From assembly GCA_963989385.1 (NCBI GenBank), contig OZ022500.1:109099842-109163841 (forward strand): DNA of 64,000 nt, in the 5' to 3' direction. The first letter of the stretch is position 1; every line of letters begins with the position of its first letter. Under the pieces are notes generated by a model. It was not told where the DNA came from. It ran no database searches and worked only from the letters and a program-made list of their open reading frames with translations. Made by a program: the position numbers and the translations under genes. The DNA comes from Ctena decussata. Its lineage: Eukaryota; Mollusca; Bivalvia; Lucinida; Lucinidae. Below, one piece after another: positions 11,515 through 23,515 of this stretch.

Positions 11515-12290
11515 TATTACTGACCGTCCCAAGGCGGTACTTTCGTTGCGGTTGCATTTGTTTTATGTTCGGTGCTATTTAATGTATTGTGTTCTCATTT
11601 TAACCCTTCTATAATAAAAATAGAAAATAGGTAAAAATAGTTGTTAAATGTTTTCGTACAATTTGCTTAGTCTGTTGTAATCCTACTGTTGGTCTAAATC
11701 ATTTAGTTCAATTAAGATAGCTGAGTTGCCACCTATTTGGGAAAGAGCTCTGACTCGGCTTATCGCTTGTAATTTATTGTTTGTTGGGGTGTCTCTGTCA
11801 ATCTTTCCCTTTGATGTTGGGGATAGGGTTTGGGATCTGATTCAGTCAGTTCCTGAAGTGTAGTAATTTTTAAAATTTAAACTAAGTGTAGCATACAATT
11901 GTGTAAAAACAAAACAGAATTATCTACCCTGTGTGTTCTTAGTTTCTTCTATAATAAAAAGGGAAAATAGGGAAAAATATTTGTTAAATGTTTTTCGTAT
12001 AATTTGCTTAGTCTGTTGTAACCTTCTGTTGGTCTAAATTATTTAGTTCAATTATGATAGCTGAGTTGCCACCTTTTGGGAAAGAGCTGCTGACTCGGCT
12101 TATCGCTTGTAATTTATTGTTTGTTGGGGTGTCTTTGTCAATCTTTCCCTTTGATGTTGGGGATAGGGTTTGGGATCTGATTCAGTCAGTTCCTGAAGTG
12201 TAGTTACTCTTAAAATTTAAACTTACCGTAGCATACAATTGTGTAAAAACAAAACAGAATTACCTACCCTGTTTGTCTTAGTTTCTTTGA
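11515..12290 (+). repeat. R320 repeat, tandem pair with 340 bp period
   Basis: Copy 2 starts CCAAGGCGGTACTTTCGTTG at about 11,531 and ends near 11,880. It is followed by GTAGCATACAATTGTG, and most of the unit repeats from about 11,945 to 12,290. The block TAAAATTTAAACT recurs at 11,871 and 12,211, a spacing of 340 bp. The second copy lacks the first roughly 70 bases. This looks like a local tandem duplication, not two insertions. Confidence 0.7.
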
Positions 12291-12474
12291 CTACAATGGT
12301 TTTTCTTCTTCTTTTTTTAAATTTTTGTTCATTTTTTCAGTTTCGTGGAGATATCTGTTTGCCGAATCAAAATTGTAGTGTACATTATGTCTAGTTATAT
12401 CATGAAAAGACGAGAGGCGTTTAAGCATACATGTAAAAAAAAAATCCCTTAAATTCCCTTAGCCTAAAAGCGGT

Positions 12475-12660
12475 ACGGGCAGAAGGCATTAGAGACCCAC
12501 TGTGTCTTGGGCACAACATATCAAAGGCGGAGCCCATCCCTCTCCTTTTGCTGCCTTATCCTTTTCTGATTCGAAGCAGGTACCCATATACTACTGGGTT
12601 GACAAGAGTACATCAATATAAACCAAATTAGTAGCAGCGGGGCAGATCCTTTCCCTATTC
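12475..12660 (-). repeat. SINE fragment, tRNA-Leu/Ser type
   Basis: It shares GAGACCCACTGTG, CTTGGGCACA, AAAGGCGGAG and CTGCCTTATC with the fuller copy at 44,030-44,290, in the same orientation. The tRNA-like head is not clearly preserved. Confidence 0.5.
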
Positions 12661-12859
12661 CATATTATCACATGATGTCGCTGTTATTCAGTGGATAACG
12701 TCGTGTCATAAAAGCGCATGACCACACGTGTAATAACACTTTGGCGCGCACACGTAACGTCATTGACAACGTCCATGTCAACAGTGTGTTTTCTTATTGA
12801 AATAATGTTCAGTTTGACGGCGTTAAAATCCCATTTTAAAGGGTCATATGATAAACAGA

Positions 12860-12951
12860 ATCTTACACTCGTGGTCATTTCATATGAAATCTGTAAAACT
12901 CGCCGAAGGCTCGTTTCATAAATTCATATGAAATGACCACTCGTGTAAGAT
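12860..12951. repeat. Palindromic hairpin, 29 bp near-perfect arms
   Basis: The left arm ATCTTACACTCGTGGTCATT is mirrored by AATGACCACTCGTGTAAGAT on the right, with a CATATGAA continuation. The loop carries an ACTCGCC-GGCTCGT inner stem. A similar design is seen at 49,521-49,673. Confidence 0.75.
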
Positions 12952-13009
12952 CCTCTATTTATAGTTTGTGCCTTGTTGAAGATCTTGTTTTGGCAAATAT
13001 GATTTGATC

Positions 13010-13270
13010 ATCCACTGACAATGCAGCAAAAGTACAGATGAAGAGAAACTTTGTCGAAATTAGACATTTATATGGGATTTTAGTCAAAACACATCAGTTT
13101 CGATTCAATACAACATAGAATTAACATGTTCTGTCTCTGACCTTGCAATGTTTTCTCATCGGCTATCTTCTATCTTTTGGAAAGCAGTTTCTGCAGTGAC
13201 AAAATGCATATTGCTTCTTCTTTTGTAGGACCGAGCCAATCTGACATAATGATTACATGAGTCACAAATT
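13010..13270 (+). repeat. Dispersed repeat, uninterrupted copy
   Basis: This is the same unit as 30-640 but without the R320 insertion. TTTCTCATCGGCTATCTTC here corresponds to the site split by the 374 bp insert in the first copy. Confidence 0.55.
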
Positions 13271-13461
13271 GTTAAAGTTTGACGCTGCGCTGTGTATGCA
13301 ATGCCTAAATCTCACTACCGAGAAGTATACTTGGTGCACTGTGTGAAAGTCGTCGTCCTCGAATCAGCTTCAGCCCGCATGAGAAATGTGCATTTCCGAA
13401 AGGGAAAACACAGATTTCCGTGTCCATTTATTGTCTGTGCATACAGCGCAAGTCAGGTTAT

Positions 13462-13711
13462 GTTTGGTTGGTTGTTTGTTTTGGGTTTAACGGCCCTTTG
13501 AGGCAGAATTTCAGTCTATATCGAGCCGTCTACCAAAGAGAGGGAGAAAGAAGAGAGAAATGATAGACGAGAGAAAAATTCCAAACATCCCCCACCCGCA
13601 CCTACTGCAAGCTCAGTAGGCCCTTGTCATACTATTATCCAAATCAGTCGGGCGTCCCGGCACTGGAAGTTATACCCAGCACCATAGCACCACGAAACTA
13701 TCCCCTCAAAC
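13462..13711 (-). mobile_element. SINE with CCAACC tail, complete, 8 bp TSD
   Basis: On the minus strand it ends GGGTTTAACGG in complement followed by an AACCAACC-type tail. It is flanked by CAGGTTAT at 13,454-13,461 and 13,712-13,719. It is 250 bp long, close to the 247 bp copy at 53,698-53,944. Body landmarks are GGCGCGATATAGACTGAAAT-like sequence and AGTAGGGCAAGGGC-like sequence. The head shows no convincing tRNA boxes to my eye. Confidence 0.8.
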
Positions 13712-13904
13712 CAGGTTATAAAACGTGTGTCTTTATGACGGAAATCATGGAAGTGAACTTATCCCCTATAAAGCAACTGCATTTACATCCGTGAATCTTC
13801 TTAGATCTAGTTATGGTCAAATAACAGACATGCCTGACAATAGAAAGTATAAATTACTCCCTTCTATTATCATGACATACTTTAATAAAATCTATCTACT
13901 TTTA

Positions 13905-14040
13905 GAGCTGCTGATTCGGCTTATCACTTGTAATTTATTGTTTGTTGGGATGTGTTTGTCAATCTTTCCCTTTGATGTTGGGGATAGGGTTTGGGATCTT
14001 GTTCAGTCAGTTCTTGAAGTGTAGATACTCTTAAAATTTT
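13905..14040 (+). repeat. R320 repeat, 3' portion only
   Basis: It starts at AGCTGCTGATTCGGC and runs through GTTGGGGATAGGGTTTGGGA to GTGTAG and TCTTAAAATTT. Confidence 0.7.
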
Positions 14041-14068
14041 TATAATTCTTATGCTCGATATTTCCTCT

Positions 14069-14112
14069 GTGTGTGTGTGTGTGTGTATGTGTGTGTGTGT
14101 GTGTGTGTGTGT
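14069..14112 (+). repeat. Microsatellite (GT)n
   Basis: GT dinucleotides with a single AT interruption near 14,086. Confidence 0.95.
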
Positions 14113-14157
14113 AAAACTATAGTATAGTTATTGACTACTCCTCCAAATAAACCCATT

Positions 14158-14393
14158 GAGCAGCGACATGGCGAAACCAGCAGCGGCATGTGCGGCCAGC
14201 GCAGATTGAGATCAGCCTTGGCATCCGCCCAGTCTGGTCAGAGATTTTGCTGCCCACAGGGAGCTAATCAAAACCCTTAGCTTCCTTTTAACTACGCAGT
14301 GATGATTCTGGTTACACATGTCGGATGCCCAGGCTGATCTGATTTTTCGCGTGGCGCACATGCCTTTTTGTTGGTTTTGTCATGTCACGGCTC
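14158..14393. mobile_element. Palindromic MITE, diverged copy
   Basis: The ends GAGCAGCGACATG and CATGTCACGGCTC are inverted, as are GATCAGCCTTGGCATCCGCC and the GGATGCCCAGGCTGATC block. It is homologous to the better preserved element at 53,021-53,256. Confidence 0.65.
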
Positions 14394-14577
14394 AAATATA
14401 TGGGTACACCTCCATACCATTGTTACAAAGGCGGGCAACTGTGACTTCTTGCTGGCTTTCCTGAGCGACAAAGTCATTCCAAAAGTGAGGTAAACTCTTA
14501 AAGAATGGGATTAAATTCTCCTTTAGGGACTCCATGGGAATACAGACAACAATAAAAATGAAAAACAAGCAAATTCG

Positions 14578-15035
14578 ACGAATTTATGTCCCCCGCCTTG
14601 GAAACTAGATGTTTGAGCTGGAAAAGCGGCTAAGTTAAAAATGTGAAAAAACTAATAAACAAAATAATGTGAGAATTATATCCAAACCACATGCATATCT
14701 TAAGACCATGCTCAAAACACCTGTGAAGTTTCGGCATAAAACTGTTGGAGGAGTTGCGCACACAAGATACTCACTATCTAGTCACTTTGATTGTTAAAAC
14801 GCCTGAAAATGACTAAGTTCAACTTGTGGAAAACGTGACAAAAAATAATCATAGGGTTATATCCAAACCACATGCGTATCTTCAGACCATGACAAAAACA
14901 GCAGTAACGTTTCGAAAGAATCGGCATAAAACTGTGGGAGGAGTTGCGCACACAAGGTACCTACTACTTTAGAAGGACGGAAAGCCGAAAACTATGTCCC
15001 TCTGCTTTTCTTCGAAAAGACAGGGGACAACTAGC
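14578..15035 (+). repeat. Two-unit tandem repeat, about 181 bp period
   Basis: TTATATCCAAACCACATGC at 14,676 recurs at 14,857. The block CGGCATAAAACTGTTGGAGG and GAGTTGCGCACACAAG recurs with it. The array is bracketed by TATGTCCCCCGCCTT and TATGTCCCTCTGCTT-type ends. Confidence 0.65.
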
Positions 15036-15339
15036 TTCCCACTTAAGTGCAAAGAGTCACCTTAATTTTTTCTGGAGAATTAATTTTGTCCTGTCTGTGC
15101 TTAGTTTGCAAATAGAGTGAACTCCGAACTAACTGCGCCTTAACGGGCGTTTGAGTATACATACTGGTTCTACACTGTTCGGACAAGGCGTCCAAGTAAT
15201 AACTTAATTTAAACATATTTATTCCAACAAAATATAGATATACAGTATTTTACAAAATACAATATTTAATAGGATAAGAACGGAAGCTACAAGCTTATTT
15301 GGTTCTTCTCCTAGGCGTCCAAGTAATAAGTGTAATATG

Positions 15340-16095
15340 TATTTATGTCACCTCCCGAAGGGGTCGGAGACATTTTGTTTTTGCCCTGGTCGTCTGTCCG
15401 TCTGTCTGTCCGTCTGTCACAAATCCTGTCCGCTCAGTTACTCTGTAACCGATTGAGATAATTCCACGAAACTTGGTACAAATATAAAGCATTGTCAGAC
15501 GACGTGCAGAGAGCAAGACCCGTAACTCCACTTACAATTTTTATGGAATTATGCCCCTTTGTAAATTTTAGTATGACAATCGTATCTGCTCAATAACTCT
15601 GTAACAGATTGAGATAATTTTACGAAACTGGGTACAAATATAAAGCATCACCAGACGACAAGCAAAGAGCAAGACCCGTAACTCCACCTACATTTTTATG
15701 AAATTATGCCCTCTTGTAAATTTTAGTATGGAAATCGTGTCCGCTCCATAACTCTAAAACTATATGAGATATTTATATTTTCATGAAACTTAATACAAAT
15801 ATAGAGCATCATCTGAGGATGTGCACAGAACAAGAACCGTAGCTCCACCTACATTTTTACGGAATTGTGCCCGTTTTAATTTTAAGTTGGCGACTGTATC
15901 CACCCTTGTAACTTTTCAGCATGGAGGTCTTGGACCCTCTATAACATTAAAACCACGAAAGTTGGTACAAATATAAAGGCATGGTTAGTTGATGTTGATA
16001 GAATAAGAACCATAACTCCATCTACACTTCTGGTTAGGGGTGCGGAGAGAGGGGGGAAGGGGGGAGACATCTGTTTTTGTTTCAAAAACATACAT
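15340..16095 (+). repeat. Tandem repeat with about 156 bp period (GTCACCTCC type)
   Basis: It starts GTCACCTCCCGAAGG, followed by a GTCTGTCCGTCTGTC tract and then monomers. CTCTGTAACCGATTGAGATA starts at 15,441, 15,597 and (diverged) 15,752, spacings of 156 and 155 bp. A fourth, more diverged unit follows. The monomer core ACGAAACTTGGTACAAATAT resembles the core of the 50.7 kb array. Confidence 0.75.
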
Positions 16096-16382
16096 CTAGT
16101 TTGCAACAGGCTCTAAGAAGAAATTAATCTCTGTTCTCAGACTTAACCTGTGCTTCACCCCAGGTGTTTCCGCTATTCAACAGGTTAATAGCTTATCCAA
16201 TTAGGGAAAATGATATTAGGTGTCAAATTAAGTCTGATTTGAACTAATAAACAACGGTGGAGTTCATGAAACCTCACATAAATAACATTTCGAAAGCAGA
16301 TAGTAGGGCCGATAAAAAGGTAAGGCAAATAAATTAGGATGTAATCCAGGGCATATGAAGTGTTACAATTTGTCACTCATTT

Positions 16383-16491
16383 TCTATACTCAGAAGTTCT
16401 CTATAACGCATTCAAGAGAAAAACAGTGAAACGGGCCTTAATCAATACAGCTTTTTCTCTGCATGCATTATAGAGTACTTCTGAGTATAGA
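16383..16491. repeat. Hairpin with about 40 bp arms
   Basis: TCTATACTCAGAAGTTCTCT is mirrored by AGAGTACTTCTGAGTATAGA. Pairing continues through TATAACGCAT and AGAGAAAAA. Confidence 0.7.
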
Positions 16492-16517
16492 CGATGGCTG
16501 TTGAGTTAGTTTCCGGT

Positions 16518-16702
16518 TCCTTTTCACTGAATGTCTTACGCTTTAGATTTTCGTAAGTTCCATACAAACTGGTGCCTGTTTCACTGAATATCTAAAGCCT
16601 AAGAGCTTCGTAAGTTCCATATATTTTGTATGAAATGTATGGAACTTACTGTATGGAACTTACTAAAACCTTAGGCTTAAGATAATCATTCAAAACGGAC
16701 AC
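16518..16702. repeat. Palindromic MITE-like repeat with an extra direct arm
   Basis: The palindrome is 16,571-16,702: GGTGCCTGTTT opens and AAACGGACACC closes, with AAGCCTAAG and TAAGTTCCATA paired inside. An additional direct copy of the left arm (CACTGAATGTCTTACG then CGTAAGTTCCATAC) precedes it. TATGGAACTTACTG is duplicated in the right arm. Confidence 0.6.
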
Positions 16703-18516
16703 CAGCTTGAATGCATTTCGATGAAACAGACGGTTATACTGTCTAAAGCACATAGATTTAAATAAGCAAGCAGTTAATAAAAATTTATTGATATTTATTA
16801 CAAATCTGTTCTCAAAAACTCTGTCTCAAAAGGTGTTGAATCAAAGGGACTTTGCAATACTCAACCATCTGCCGAATTACTGACACTCAATTTCAAAAAC
16901 AAAAAAAGAATTTAAAATCTTTGCTTCAACCTACAATTTTCTATCTATCAAGTAGTTTTTTTTATTCACCACCGGCTCGGCTATCATGGTCTGGTGGGTT
17001 GTAACTTCAGCTAAAAAGGATACGGCCACAGGTAAACATGCAATGTTTACAATAGAGTACCTGTTGATACAACTCTTTCATAGTGAGTCAGCCTGTTGAT
17101 GTAAACAATTCAAGTTTCATGATTTGTGATAGCCAAGAGTAACAGCAGGTTATGGCAGCAACAAGAAGGTAACGTAAAGTAACATCATGTTTCATCAGTT
17201 CTAACAACTGTTATTTGAAATGATTGGTATGAAGCCGGACCTAACGTCATTTGCACCTCGTGAATATTCTAATCATTCAGTGCAGCCACACAGACTGACC
17301 AATCTGCACTCATCAATTGATAGATTCTGATTCTCAGATGGTATATTCGAAAAGGGAAGGGTCTGATCACACTGCGCTGAAGTACTGGCTGATCTGAGTT
17401 TTTTTCCTGTTCGCACATGCACGAAGTGCCTTTTCTTGCAATGTTTCCTAACTTGTATATAAAGTACAATTTCGATATAAAATCTCTCACAGGCTTCTTC
17501 ATTTTCGGTACTTTTGCTTCAAATGCCATTCTCTACCAAAACGTTCTGACAAAATTTCATAGATACATGTATCTCTCACTGGTTCTTTCGTTCTTGGTAC
17601 TTTCGCTTCCAATTCGATTCTCCACCAAACGTTCTGACAAAGTTTCATAAATATCTTAGTTCAACTTGGGAATTGTAACAGAACAGACGCTTATGTTGGT
17701 TAATGGGTATATTGAAGATAACATCTTCTGAAAGTGTTGAAATTATGACAGAATCAAACATTATTACGGGAAGACGTTATAAGGCCACCGTCGATCACAA
17801 ACATATCAGCTGTAACACGCAAAAATCTTATTTAGCCGAAGTGGTTTATTCATGGACAAACTATCGCAGCGGCAAACCATTCTGAAAAGGTCTATATTTG
17901 TTCCTGCATATTTTGTTTTGGTCAAGAAAATTTATCATTCCTTCCAATTTTGCATCTTTGACAGAAAACTCAACGAAATTTATGTGAACTTTGGATTCTT
18001 GACGCCTTGTACGGTAGCAGTTTTACATTACAGTCTTTCTTGAATTTATTTGCTTTTATGTGTTTTTTCTGACCGCGAACGCCATGTCCAGACTTTCGGC
18101 CATGTTGATCGAAAGACAAAGAGACTTAAAATTTTGATTGCAGGGCCAAGTCTCGTGACAAAAGGCTATATTTAACCCCAGTAGATGTCAATTTCATTTA
18201 CAATAGTAAGATGTTTAAATAACATGTATTCAGTTATCCAACAACAGTTGACCAACTTAAAACACATAAAACGCGTTTGACTTTCTAGTACTCAATGATA
18301 TACGTAAAACACAAATGTACTAAGAAGCATCAAAATATCATATTCGAAGTTTTAAAATGACTGTAGTATGTTACACTTTCAAGAAAGCTTAAAGTAAGAA
18401 AGAAATAAGGAAAAAATCAAGGTTAATATAACCCACTGTCTGTTTTCTGGAATAGTTGTACTTTAAGAAATAATAAGACAACGAACAGATATAAAAACTG
18501 TGTTATCAATGCGAAT
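16703..18516. other. Stretch without recognised features
   Basis: Short open frames at 17,269-17,529 (minus) and 17,417-18,043 (plus) have no family resemblance. A local direct repeat is visible: TTTCGCTTCCAATTCGATTC against TTTTGCTTCAAATGCCATTC, with CAAAACGTTCTGACAAA repeated 100 bp apart. Confidence 0.45.
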
Positions 18517-18665
18517 TACGTAAAGAAAGTCTGCAAAACAGCAAGACATTTAATGCATGTTGCCAGTTGTCGGACAATTAATGATTATACAATTGCTGCG
18601 CTGCTGTGTTTATTGCAACTTACTTTATCTTAGCCAAACCACATGTGTCTCATGTCGTTTTATAC
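18517..18665 (+). repeat. Dispersed repeat, copy 1 of a pair
   Basis: It matches 30,990-31,140 in order: GAATTACGT, GCAAAACAGC, AATGCATGTTGCCAG, TGTGTTTATTG and AACCACATG. Function and class are unknown. Confidence 0.55.
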
Positions 18666-20310
18666 GGTTTAGGTGTAATCATAATAGGACATAGAACAAC
18701 AACGTAGGAGAAAATCATGATAAAATAGCACCCATAAGACTTTGAATCGTAATTGTTTCAACGCCGTGTGCCCCGTGGGAAGCGTTCCAAATTTCAGGCA
18801 CATCTCGTTGATTCTTCAGCATTTGCTGCATTACTATTGCATTTAAAACAATATATTTTATATTAAAAGTGTGGCTGTAATTATCACATTTTAGTAAAAT
18901 ATCATCGTTAGGCAGATGCTTGCGTTCTGTAAGAATTTTTTTTTTATTCTCGAAGTTACGTATACTCAAAAGCAAAAATAATGCATATTTTTTCCTTTTT
19001 GTGTTTTTATGTCAAAATAAAAATCTGCTGAAATTGGCAAAACAGGGAACCTATTATCAATGCATGGAGTACACTTCGTCACAAACTTACAGAAATATTG
19101 TTTATTCATGCGTAACGAAAGCGTAAACAATCAAGGGGTCAATCTCAAAATTCACAAATACTTATCAGTTAACTCAGTGCCTTGAACTGAGGTGTGCCTG
19201 GCTCCAAAACTGATGCCCTCTTTATCCAGGACGCTACAATGTCTCAGAAACATCTTCAAGAATTTTCAGCACTGGTTACTCGTTACAAACAAAGTTATGG
19301 CCCTTTATGCGAATCCCGTAAAGTAGGCAAGTTTTGCGATAGCAAAAGAAAATTTTGTCGATTTTTCAGCAAACCGAATAAGAAATGGATTCCATTTCGG
19401 GTTAAATAAAAGGGTAAGTGGTCACAATCAAGTGGAGTATGTAACAAAGGGAAGTAACTCTGTACATCCTTTCAATAATGCAACCACAGGTTGAACTTTT
19501 GGGTGCTGTATCCTTGAAATCACCGGGCAAAATTGAATGAAAATCATATAGCATCTTTATCAGAAAGGGCAGTCTACGGTTGTAGAAACAGAAGAAAGAT
19601 TTTTTCCAGGAAAACATATTTATCGACTTTTAAATTTCATAACTTAAACCGGAAGTGAGAAAAATACGTGATCATTTCAAACCGAATTTTGTTTTAAACG
19701 GGTCCTTTACCGATAGCCTTACTCATTTGGAATCTCAAATCACCAGATTTTTCTAATAATTTGATGAATCAGACGGTTTTCAAAAACTTTTGAAAAATGC
19801 AGATTTTTGCATGTGCGATTTAACTGTGTAAGAATCAATTTTTAAAAAGTTTTATACCGTTTTCCAGTTGGTTACATCATGCTGAGCTCACGTGCAGCAA
19901 ATCGTATTGATAATTTGTTTTTTTTCGACTGTGAGCCAGAATTTTGTGATTTCGGCCTTTTTGACAAAAATCTTCATATTTTTTCGAAGATGTTTACTGT
20001 GACAAGAAAATGCTGTAGAACGTCTAGCCACGTGTAGGCTAGGCTTGAAATGAATGCTGGGAACGAATGGATGAAGACGCTTGATTGAAGACGAAAGAAA
20101 ATTTTATCGTTTTATCCTTGAAAGATTGTGTTAAATTGATTTTATCGTCGCTTAAATGAAGTCTTAAGTTTTAAAGTTACTTGTAAAATACTGTGCCTAG
20201 TGGTTTTATGCAGTTACAATTACTTTAAACTGTGTTTTTACTTATTGCGCATTTTGTGTTGGGCGAAGTGATGGCGGCCATGTTGCTTTTTTAGAATCCC
20301 AGCTTTTTAG
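18666..20310. other. Upstream of the retrotransposon; no recognised gene
   Basis: No supported coding region was found. The 5' end and promoter of the element that follows probably lie in the last few hundred bases, but no boundary or target duplication could be fixed. Confidence 0.4.
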
Positions 20311-21989
20311 ATGTCCCTGATCGTCTTTCTTACTCTTTTTACACTCTTGGATGGAACTCTTTTTAGACGTTGTACGAGTTCCCTGAATTTTAACTTGAAA
20401 TTAGACGACAAGAAAATTATAAACGGCACTTTTTATGTAACAGCTACCTGCTCAGCCTACGGCTCATACAAGATGTTAACAAGACGACAGTCCTCAACAA
20501 AATTACAGGAAAATGACAGCGTTGCATCCAGTTTAGCCCTTTGTCCGGCGGTCCACACAGGAAATGTTTCTTTTAAGCCTGTCCAGATGGAAACGGTGTC
20601 CTCTAATGAAGAAAAGTCTGTGGTGATAGCATCTAATGTATCTCCTGGAAAAAGCGCCACAAATGAACTGTACGCATCCTCTCTTGGAAAGAAAATTGTC
20701 TGCAACACGAAAGACTATACTCTTAATAAGGAAAATGCCTTAAATAAAAAAACTTATTGATTGTGCAAAAGAATATATTGTCATAGAAATGAAATCAAAC
20801 AAAAATTTAGTTCTGAAATTTAGTACAGCTGCATACGAATATGCAAAATCAAGTACTATTGACCTTTTGAGTCTGAGTAATTTTCAAGTTGAGTTTGCAT
20901 ACAGTGAAGAAAAGTCGTTTGATGATCAAGGGATGAACGTTGAGACCCGTTATAAAGTGGTAAACAGAAAGGCAGACGGTAATCCTGGAAAGTTATCTAA
21001 ACTTACAATAAACTGTTATCACACAACCTCTGTTATGCTGATAAATGGCAGTAAGGTGGACGTGTTTGTTAGAGATGGTTTGGAGCTACTTAGGAATAAA
21101 CTGTCGCTGTGCTGTGATAAACTTGATTTTGTGAATGCTGAAATAGAAAAAGTTATTAGAGCTTATCACTCAAATCAGATATTAGAAAATAGTGACTCAA
21201 AAACATTGAAGCCCTCTCTTAGTTGCAGATCTCCCGGCGGTTCGGAACAGGAGTGTAGTGATGACACAAACAAGACACTCTATTTATGTCCTAGCTGTGA
21301 AAAAGTTGCTGAACAACACACTATTTGCTGCGAAGAATGTGACTCATGGTATCATTATGAGTGCTTAGGACTAAGCCCCACGGAGGTGGCTAAGATTAAT
21401 GATGATATTCCTTATATGTGACAATTGCAGTGATAATCAGATATACGGAGATGACAGATTGAATGACACTACACGTACTTGTAAAAGTGATAGCACAAAT
21501 GCGCAGAATACTGCAAGTCCACTAGGCTCTTCTCAAATAGAAATAGACTATGATAATGATAATAGTCAAGATGTTAGATCTAGTGAAATTTCTGCTAAGA
21601 ACACTCAGTCCCAAAAGTGCGCGCCTGATGTTGATTCCCCAGTAGTGAACTTAGATCTCGTTACTCCAATCCAGGAATGTTCTGGTGGTTCATTGATGGA
21701 AAGCCAGTCACGTGCGAAAGCTGGAAATCATGCATATACAGGGTCTTCTGTGGATCTGACAATAACTCCTAAAAGCTCCCTTACTCGTACCGCAGAGCAG
21801 CGTGGTAAGAACATACGGAAGATATCTTCTGGCGGTGATTGTTTGAGCTCAAATAAATCTAAGACCGAATGTTCTGATTCTGGTTGTGGAGATAATGTGA
21901 TTGAGGGGAATGGAGCAAATGCTAAAGATGATCTGTTTTTGTTTCTGCCTTCTGGTAATAATAACAAGGGCTTCGCAAGCGGCGCATAA
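20311..21989 (+). pseudogene. LINE ORF1, first part: PHD-finger protein
   Basis: This is the N-terminal part of the element's ORF1, expected to bind element RNA or chromatin during retrotransposition. The first frame (20,311-20,760, about 149 codons) is Ser/Thr-rich. It breaks in an A7 run at 20,746-20,752 and continues in the next frame. A PHD-type zinc finger follows at about 21,285-21,440, with the pairs CPSC, CEEC, H-Y-E-C and CDNC in order (Cys4-His-Cys3). A second frame change falls at about 21,417, inside the finger just before its last Cys pair. The remaining part to 21,989 is acidic, Ser-rich and low in complexity, and ends in the inserted repeat. PHD fingers in ORF1 are known from CR1-like LINEs. 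The start at 20,311 is the first ATG of the frame and is tentative. Confidence 0.7.
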
Positions 21990-22895
21990 TACGCCCGTTT
22001 AAATATCATAAAGCAGAAACAGAATGAACAAGATTGCTTACAAAAGGATAGACAGACAAAGTGGTACAAGGGAGATAACCTGAACATACTAGATAGACCT
22101 TTTTTGGTTGTACTATATTCCCTTGAAATGATTTTTATAATATACATACCATTTATTTCGAATGGTTAAGGAATTAGAGTAAACAGGAAATTTATGCAAG
22201 GGCAGATAATTCAGTAAGTAAGCCAGAGTTGTGGTTCTTGTTCAGGATACATTGCCCCATTATTATACACATTCCTACAAAGCTTCATTCTAATATTTCA
22301 AAAGGTTCAGGAAATATGGAGTGAATGAGAAACACCTGAAAATACTAATCAAATGGAGGTTACTCCAAAATAAAGAAAGAGGGAGCAACCATTCTTATAT
22401 GTGACACATTGTCTTGTGATCATGCACATTGCTATAAAGTTTCATCATGATATTCCAAACGGTTACCAAGTTATGGCATGAACAAGATAAGTATACACAA
22501 AAATAGGCTCAAAGTACTAATGAAATGGTCGTAACTCTAAAACGAAGAAAGGGAGAGCAGCCATTTTTGTACGCGACACATTGTTAGGACTTCATACACA
22601 TTGCTATGAAGTTTTATAAAGATATCCCAAACGGTTATCTAGTTATGGCGCGCACAAGACTTGCAGGGAAAAAATTGATCAAAGGGGCATAACTTCGAAA
22701 CTAAGAAAGGGGGAGCAACCATTCTTGTACGCGACACGTTCCCCCAACCTAATACATATGCCTATAAAGTTTCATGAAGATATCCCAAATGGTTACTGAG
22801 TTATGGCGTGCACAAGAATGTTTACGGACAGACGGACGGACGGACGGACAGCGCCACGACATAATACGTCCGTTTTTTCCAAACGGGTGTATAAA
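21963..22895 (+). repeat. Tandem-monomer repeat inserted in LINE ORF1
   Basis: CATAATACGCCCGTTT near 21,988 and CATAATACGTCCGTTT near 22,860 bracket three monomers. Each carries GGGGGAGCAACCATTCTTGT, ACGCGACACATTG, GCTATAAAGTTTCAT and GTTATGGCG-type blocks. Spacing between monomers is about 172 and 158 bp. The end carries GGACGGACGGACGGAC and a short hairpin (ATACGTCCGTTT ... AAACGGGTGTAT). It separates the two halves of ORF1. Its borders are approximate. Confidence 0.65.
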
Positions 22896-23515
22896 AAAGT
22901 TAAAGGTACTTCTTCAAGTAATGCTCGTAGTAAGAAAACTCAGGTTCTTGAACAGCAACAAATTAATTTAGACCAACTTCAATATATACAAAATCTGGAA
23001 TCCAAAATAAAGGAGCTCGAACATACAGTTTCGGTGGTTAGGCGTAGGGACGGCTTAATTTCTGAAGTCCAAACGGCATCAACTGATAGTAGTGGGACAT
23101 CGCGAGGACAGAACTATTCTTCACATTCACATAGTAATGGTCAGTGTGATAGAGTCTTAGACGATGGTTTAAAAACTCAGTTAGGTTCAATTGACATGAA
23201 GCTGAAGCAACTTGAAATGAATCTGTTTCAAAATCTGTACTTAATGACTATGAATAGTTCGCAGGTTTACTTGCAACTTCAAAACCACACTTGTATGGTG
23301 CAAAACATTCAGGCGCAACAAATGGCGGCCTTTAATAATATCGTTACTCATCATTCCCAGTCTGGCCTTTCACATCCTACTATAATCCAGCCTTCTCCAA
23401 CTGGGCGCCGCAAATGAAACCATGTACAAACAGCTCAAACTGTGTGTATCCAACGCAGTTTCAACCTGCTTTTCAGCCTCCAACCCAGTTCCAGCATGGG
23501 AACCCATTGTCAACA